A DNA stretch of 64,000 nt from a virus. Position numbers and translations under genes: made by a program. Position 1 is the first letter of the stretch. Each line of letters starts with the position of its first letter. The notes under the pieces were generated by a model that saw only the letters and a program-made list of their open reading frames with translations, had not been told where the DNA came from and searched no databases. Positions 59,642-64,000 of the stretch are shown here, in pieces. The DNA lies in IMG/VR virus record IMGVR_UViG_3300025121_000030, positions 34,269 through 98,268 of that record, one strand, 5' to 3'.

Positions 59642-61330
59642 TTGACAGTAAAATCATGTTTGTATTTTGAATTTGATGGCATTAAATCTACGGATTATGG
59701 AATAATTAATGTTAATGTATCAACAGGAATGTTGGAAGAATCTTTTTTATCATCAAGAGAAATAAAAGAAATAGAAACTAGAAATAATGAAAAACCATAT
59801 TTTCAAATGTTAAAAAGAAATCCTTTAATATTAAATTTATCATTTGCTTTTGAGGATACTTGGGATACTAATAAAATAAGACAAGTAGCAAGATGGTTAA
59901 ATACAGACTATTATAAAGAGTTATATTTTCCTGAAACAGAGCAAATATTTTATTGTATTTTAATTGATGAACCATCTATTATACATAATGGACTTAAACA
60001 AGGGTATTTAAATTTAAATTTTAGATGTGATTCTCCTTATTCATATAGTCCTATATATTTATCAGAAGTATATGATACAGGAATTAGACAAATTGCAGAA
60101 ACAGGCACTACAACAACAAATATAAAATTAACAAGTCATGGACTATCAACAGGTGATTATATTGTTAATTTTACTAGAAGTGATGCAAAACGTCAAATAA
60201 CTGTAGTTGATATAAATAATATAACTGTAACTTCTATAACTGGACAAACATCAAATGATATTATTTATAAATATCCTTCAATTAACACATTCAATTTTCA
60301 ATTTGTTAATAAAGGAGATATATTATGTTATCCTGAATTAACCATAGATAAAATAGGCAATAGTAAATTGTCTATAATAAATTTGTCAGATGGAGGCAAA
60401 GAATTTACATTTAATTCAGGAGAAAAAGCATCTGGTGTTTTAAATTTCTTAGGAACAGTTAAAGATGGTGAAAAAGTTACAATAGGTGATGATGTATATG
60501 AATTTGATACTGATAATGTTTTAAGCAATAGTATTAATATAAAAACAGATATATCAACATTTTGTGTAGCATCAAAAGGAACTTTGATATTAAGTGTTAT
60601 TCCTTCAAATAATGATACTATTACAATAGATAGTATTACTTATACTTTTCAAACTACACTAACTAATTATGCTTATAATGTATTAATTGGTGCAAATACC
60701 TCTGAAACAATAGATAATTTAATATTAGCAATTACAGCAAGTACAGGTGTAGGAGTAAAATATGGTACAGGAACCATTGCTCACACTAAAGTAACTACTA
60801 CAAAAGTAAATGATACTAATTTATATATTATTGCAAAAACTCCAGGTACTATAGGTAATTTAATTTCTACTACAAGTATGCTTACTGATACTAATAGTAA
60901 ATTTAATAGTACAACATTAGGAACAACTACACTAGGTACTGATTGTTTATATGCTAATGCAATAGATCAATTATATACTGCTATAAATACAAGTAAAACA
61001 GAGAATATTACAATAACAAAAAATACTAATAAATTATTAGTAGAATATAATATAATTGGTGCTATAGGTAATATTATTACTCTAAATACTATTAATAATG
61101 CCTATTGGAGTACAAATACATTAACAGGTGGAATTGATGAATTACAAAATGATGAAAGCATATATATTAATTGTGAAAGACAAGAAATTATATCAGATTT
61201 AGATAATATTAATAGATATAATATTTTCAATGACAATTATTTAGAATTACCATATGGAGTTAATAATTTACGTATTGAAGGTAATTGTAAATTGCAATTA
61301 CGATATCAATTCAGAACATTACAAGGATAA
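59642..61330 (+). CDS. Distal tail protein (Dit) with inserted beta domains
   Basis: TTG at 59642 is well spaced from AAAGGTGG; GTG 59630 and 59633 are part of that site. The 562-residue protein begins SCLYFEFDGIKSTDYGIINV and has REIKEIETRNNEKPYFQ and LNLNFRCDSPYSYSP, the signature of the siphovirus Dit/tail-tip family N-terminal domain. Residues about 150-230 and 280-470 are extra beta domains (TGTTTTNIKLTSHGLSTGDY; GTLILSVIPSNNDTITIDSI) inserted before the closing strands (YNIFNDNYLELPYGVNNLRI). The inserted parts may be carbohydrate-binding. It forms the hexameric hub at the tail end. Confidence 0.75.
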   Translation: MTVKSCLYFEFDGIKSTDYGIINVNVSTGMLEESFLSSREIKEIETRNNEKPYFQMLKRNPLILNLSFAFEDTWDTNKIRQVARWLNTDYYKELYFPETEQIFYCILIDEPSIIHNGLKQGYLNLNFRCDSPYSYSPIYLSEVYDTGIRQIAETGTTTTNIKLTSHGLSTGDYIVNFTRSDAKRQITVVDINNITVTSITGQTSNDIIYKYPSINTFNFQFVNKGDILCYPELTIDKIGNSKLSIINLSDGGKEFTFNSGEKASGVLNFLGTVKDGEKVTIGDDVYEFDTDNVLSNSINIKTDISTFCVASKGTLILSVIPSNNDTITIDSITYTFQTTLTNYAYNVLIGANTSETIDNLILAITASTGVGVKYGTGTIAHTKVTTTKVNDTNLYIIAKTPGTIGNLISTTSMLTDTNSKFNSTTLGTTTLGTDCLYANAIDQLYTAINTSKTENITITKNTNKLLVEYNIIGAIGNIITLNTINNAYWSTNTLTGGIDELQNDESIYINCERQEIISDLDNINRYNIFNDNYLELPYGVNNLRIEGNCKLQLRYQFRTLQG

Positions 61331-61345
61331 GGTAGGTGTTAATAC

Positions 61346-63967
61346 TTGTTTTATGATATTGATTTAACAAAAAAACCACAGAAACCACAAATATTCTTAT
61401 GTAAACCAGATATAAGTAGAACTATTTTATCTAAATTAAATGAAAGTTATAATACTGAACATTCTGTAAAATTAGGGCAAATAAATGAATTAACTTTAAA
61501 TATTCCTTTATATTTAGATAAAGATCATAAATTAGAAATTAATAAGAATATTAATATAATTAAAAATAGATATTTATTGAAAATAGTTTTAGGAACTAAT
61601 GTAGAATATTATATTATTAATAAAATAACTGATACTGTTGATGATAATATTGACTATAAAACTATTAATGCGTTCTCTTTGGCATATGAATTAAAAGATA
61701 AGTTATTACGACAATATAAAGTAACTTCTTATAATGTTACTCAAGTGTTAAGAGATATATTATCTAATACCATCTGGGGAATTGGGAATATTGATGTAGA
61801 ATTTAATACTCAGTATAGATCCTTCGACGTAAATTCTCAGACTGTATTAGATTTTATAATTCAAGTAGCAGAAACATTTAATGCTATTATAGAATGGGAT
61901 ACAGAAAACAGATTAATAAATTTCGTTAAATCAGATAATATTGGTAAAGATTTAGGTTTAAAAATTTCATATAGTAAATATTTGAAAACTATGTCAAAAG
62001 AATTAAATTCAGACGAAATGGTAACAAGATTTAAAGTTTTCGGTGCAAATGATATGTCGATTCAGACTATTAATCCCACAGGGGCAAATTATTTGGAAGA
62101 TTTTAGTTATTTTTTAAATCCATTTTCTAGAAATGAAGATGGTAGTGTATTAACTCATAGTGATTATATGAGCGATTCATTATGTAATTCGATATTGGAT
62201 TACAATCTTTTGTTAATTACTAAAAGAGGTATATATTTTAATTTATTAAATCAATTGAATACTTTTAAAGAAAATTTAACTATTAAAGAAAAAGAATTAA
62301 CTAATTTAAATGATCAATTGGCAATTATATTAGATAAAATAGACAGTGCAAATGCAAATAATCAATCTACTACACAATTAATAATTGATAAAACAAATAA
62401 AAATATTGAAATAGGTACAAAACAAAATGAAGTAAATGCAATAAATAGCACTATAACCAGTATACAGAATCAAATAAGTGAATTACAAGATAGTTTATCT
62501 ATTGAAAATAATTTTACACCACAACAAATATATGAAAGAAACCAATTTATTATTGAAAAAGAATGGACAGATACTAATTATACTAATGCTCAAGATTTAT
62601 ATAATACAGCAGTAAAAAGATTTGAGGACTTGAAGAATCCACAAACTGTAATTAGTATAGATATAGTTAATTTTCTTGAAATAATTGAAGAGCAACATAA
62701 TTGGGATAAATTAAATCTAGGAGATACTATTTACATAAAGTATGATAATTTCAATATAGATGTTACTGCAAAAATTATAGAAATACAATATAATTATGAG
62801 GATGGTAATATAAATTTAACTATTGCAAATATAAAAGATTATTTAAATAATGAAAAGAAATTATTGAAGATGCTATATAATTCTGTTTCTACAAGTTCTG
62901 AGATCGACATAAATCGGTATAAATGGGGTGGTATTGATGATACTAATAACTCATTGAATAAAGTTATTGATATATTGCAAGGAAATATTAAAAATGAAAT
63001 TAATTTAAATGTAAATGAAACAGTAGATATATCAAAACGTGGAATAAGAGTACATGATATTAATGACCCAAATAAATATATAGTATTGCAACATGGAGTA
63101 ATTGCCTTAACTCAAGATGGTGGCAATTCATGGAAAACTGCAATGACTCCTGATAAAATTGTAGCGGATGTAATAATGGGCAAACTTTTATGTGGAATAA
63201 ATTTACAAATTGATGCCTCAGATGAGGAAGGAAATAAATTTTTTACAGTAGATCAAAATGGTGTGAATATTACAAATCTAATTTTATCTTTACTTCGTAC
63301 AGATAATAAAACAAAAATATTAATGGATGCAAATAGTGGCATGAAAATACAAAAAAATACAGGAACCGAACTTACACCTGTATGGGAAGATGTATTATAT
63401 ATTAATAATAATGGTGATTTAGTAACTAAAGGTAATATTATAATAGGTGAAGGTAATAGCGTATTTCATGTGGATGAATTAGGACTATATTTAGGAAGTG
63501 ACACCTTTGAGGATGCACCCTTCCGTATTGATTTAAATGGTAATATGGTATCAAATAATGCAGATTTTACAGGTGAATTAAAAGTAGACGGTGTAAATAT
63601 TTTAGACGAAATAGAAGGTATCAAAACAATTAATGGACAATATTTGACTGATAATAGTATAAATAATGCAAAAATTATTGACTTAATTGCAGATAAAATA
63701 TCTGCTGGTACTATTACAGGAAGTACAATTAAAACTGGTGAAACTGGTAGTACAAGAGTTGAATTAAGATCTACATATGCAGATATAGATATGTATCGTG
63801 GTTCAAATAATATACTTAGGATAGAAGATGATGTAGATGCATCTAGTATTTATAGTCCTGCAAATCTTCCTATAACTATTGGTAGAGAAAATGGTAATAT
63901 ATATGCAGCAGGAGATTGGAATTTTGTAGATGCGAATGTTACAGGTATAGTTGCTAGGTTTGGATAA
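61346..63967 (+). CDS. Tail-associated protein (Tal, prophage endopeptidase tail type)
   Basis: TTG start at 61346. The 873-residue protein has an N-terminal gp27-like hub domain (FLCKPDISRTILSKLNESYN; VLRDILSNTIWGIGNIDVEF; FNAIIEWDTENRLINFVKSD). A coiled coil at about 305-395 follows (LTIKEKELTNLNDQLAIILD). The C-terminal part is a fibre-like region (GNMVSNNADFTGELKVDGVN; DKISAGTITGSTIKTGETGS) typical of Firmicutes tail-tip proteins with the DxISAGTI motif. It closes the tail and contacts the host surface. It is the next gene after Dit, as in siphoviruses generally. Confidence 0.75.
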   Translation: MFYDIDLTKKPQKPQIFLCKPDISRTILSKLNESYNTEHSVKLGQINELTLNIPLYLDKDHKLEINKNINIIKNRYLLKIVLGTNVEYYIINKITDTVDDNIDYKTINAFSLAYELKDKLLRQYKVTSYNVTQVLRDILSNTIWGIGNIDVEFNTQYRSFDVNSQTVLDFIIQVAETFNAIIEWDTENRLINFVKSDNIGKDLGLKISYSKYLKTMSKELNSDEMVTRFKVFGANDMSIQTINPTGANYLEDFSYFLNPFSRNEDGSVLTHSDYMSDSLCNSILDYNLLLITKRGIYFNLLNQLNTFKENLTIKEKELTNLNDQLAIILDKIDSANANNQSTTQLIIDKTNKNIEIGTKQNEVNAINSTITSIQNQISELQDSLSIENNFTPQQIYERNQFIIEKEWTDTNYTNAQDLYNTAVKRFEDLKNPQTVISIDIVNFLEIIEEQHNWDKLNLGDTIYIKYDNFNIDVTAKIIEIQYNYEDGNINLTIANIKDYLNNEKKLLKMLYNSVSTSSEIDINRYKWGGIDDTNNSLNKVIDILQGNIKNEINLNVNETVDISKRGIRVHDINDPNKYIVLQHGVIALTQDGGNSWKTAMTPDKIVADVIMGKLLCGINLQIDASDEEGNKFFTVDQNGVNITNLILSLLRTDNKTKILMDANSGMKIQKNTGTELTPVWEDVLYINNNGDLVTKGNIIIGEGNSVFHVDELGLYLGSDTFEDAPFRIDLNGNMVSNNADFTGELKVDGVNILDEIEGIKTINGQYLTDNSINNAKIIDLIADKISAGTITGSTIKTGETGSTRVELRSTYADIDMYRGSNNILRIEDDVDASSIYSPANLPITIGRENGNIYAAGDWNFVDANVTGIVARFG

Positions 63968-63985
63968 GGAGGAAAATTAAATACA

Positions 63986-64000
63986 ATGAAAATTAATATC
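63986..64000 (+). CDS. Start of the next gene (partial)
   Basis: ATG at 63986 is preceded by AAGGAGGAAAATT. Only five codons (MKINI) lie in the window. By position it is probably another tail-tip or baseplate gene. Confidence 0.4.

Noticed and set aside
1-64000. tRNA or rRNA genes
   Set aside because: No cloverleaf with a TTC-containing T-loop and matching acceptor stem was seen in the intergenic regions I read.

Overview
This window is a stretch of an AT-rich bacteriophage (or prophage) genome from a low-GC Firmicute, most likely a Clostridium-type host. The reasons are the strong AGGAGG-type ribosome binding sites, frequent TTG and GTG starts, A+T-rich codon use, and several family matches (AgrB, IscB/IS200, homing nucleases with NUMOD repeats) that are common in clostridial phages. 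Every gene I support is on the + strand. No terminase or lysis enzyme is visible. The window opens in the last codons of a probable portal protein and closes after the tail-tip proteins.

Layout. 1-11.7 kb is the head module: portal end, protease/scaffold fusion, decoration protein, major capsid protein, and head-tail connector, closure and completion proteins. 11.8-12.9 kb is the tail tube gene, split by a group I intron. 14.2-33.9 kb is a large block of virion surface proteins. It holds mosaic paralogs built from three domains, a parallel beta-helix protein, two proteins made of a 16-residue repeat (one very basic, one acidic), and fibres with an Mtd-like N-terminus. 34.0-38.8 kb carries small membrane proteins, an AgrC-like receptor domain with no kinase, two very small peptides, AgrB and an XhlA-like protein. 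38.9-42.9 kb has more adhesion genes, some with a higher G+C content, and ends in three terminators. 43.3-47.5 kb mixes a DUF1064 nuclease, a CHC2-type primase, a gp10-like protein and an HU-like protein. 47.6-50.4 kb is a nest of mobile elements. 50.5-64 kb holds a tyrosine recombinase, a 2609-residue tape measure protein, Dit and Tal.

The region is packed with selfish elements. I count eight homing endonuclease genes, of which one has a nonsense codon and one is split by a transposon. There is also a group I intron, and an IscB/TnpA transposon with an omega-RNA. Six of the eight endonuclease genes are preceded at 35-70 bases by a similar three-helix RNA. That RNA is the most interesting unexplained signal here, together with the kinase-less agr-like cluster and the giant repeat protein.

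Unusual gene-start usage also recurs: three structural genes appear to start at ATT behind good ribosome binding sites. Two separate 14-base tandem duplications damage or retune gene starts or frames. All homology statements come from reading motifs by eye; no database search was run.
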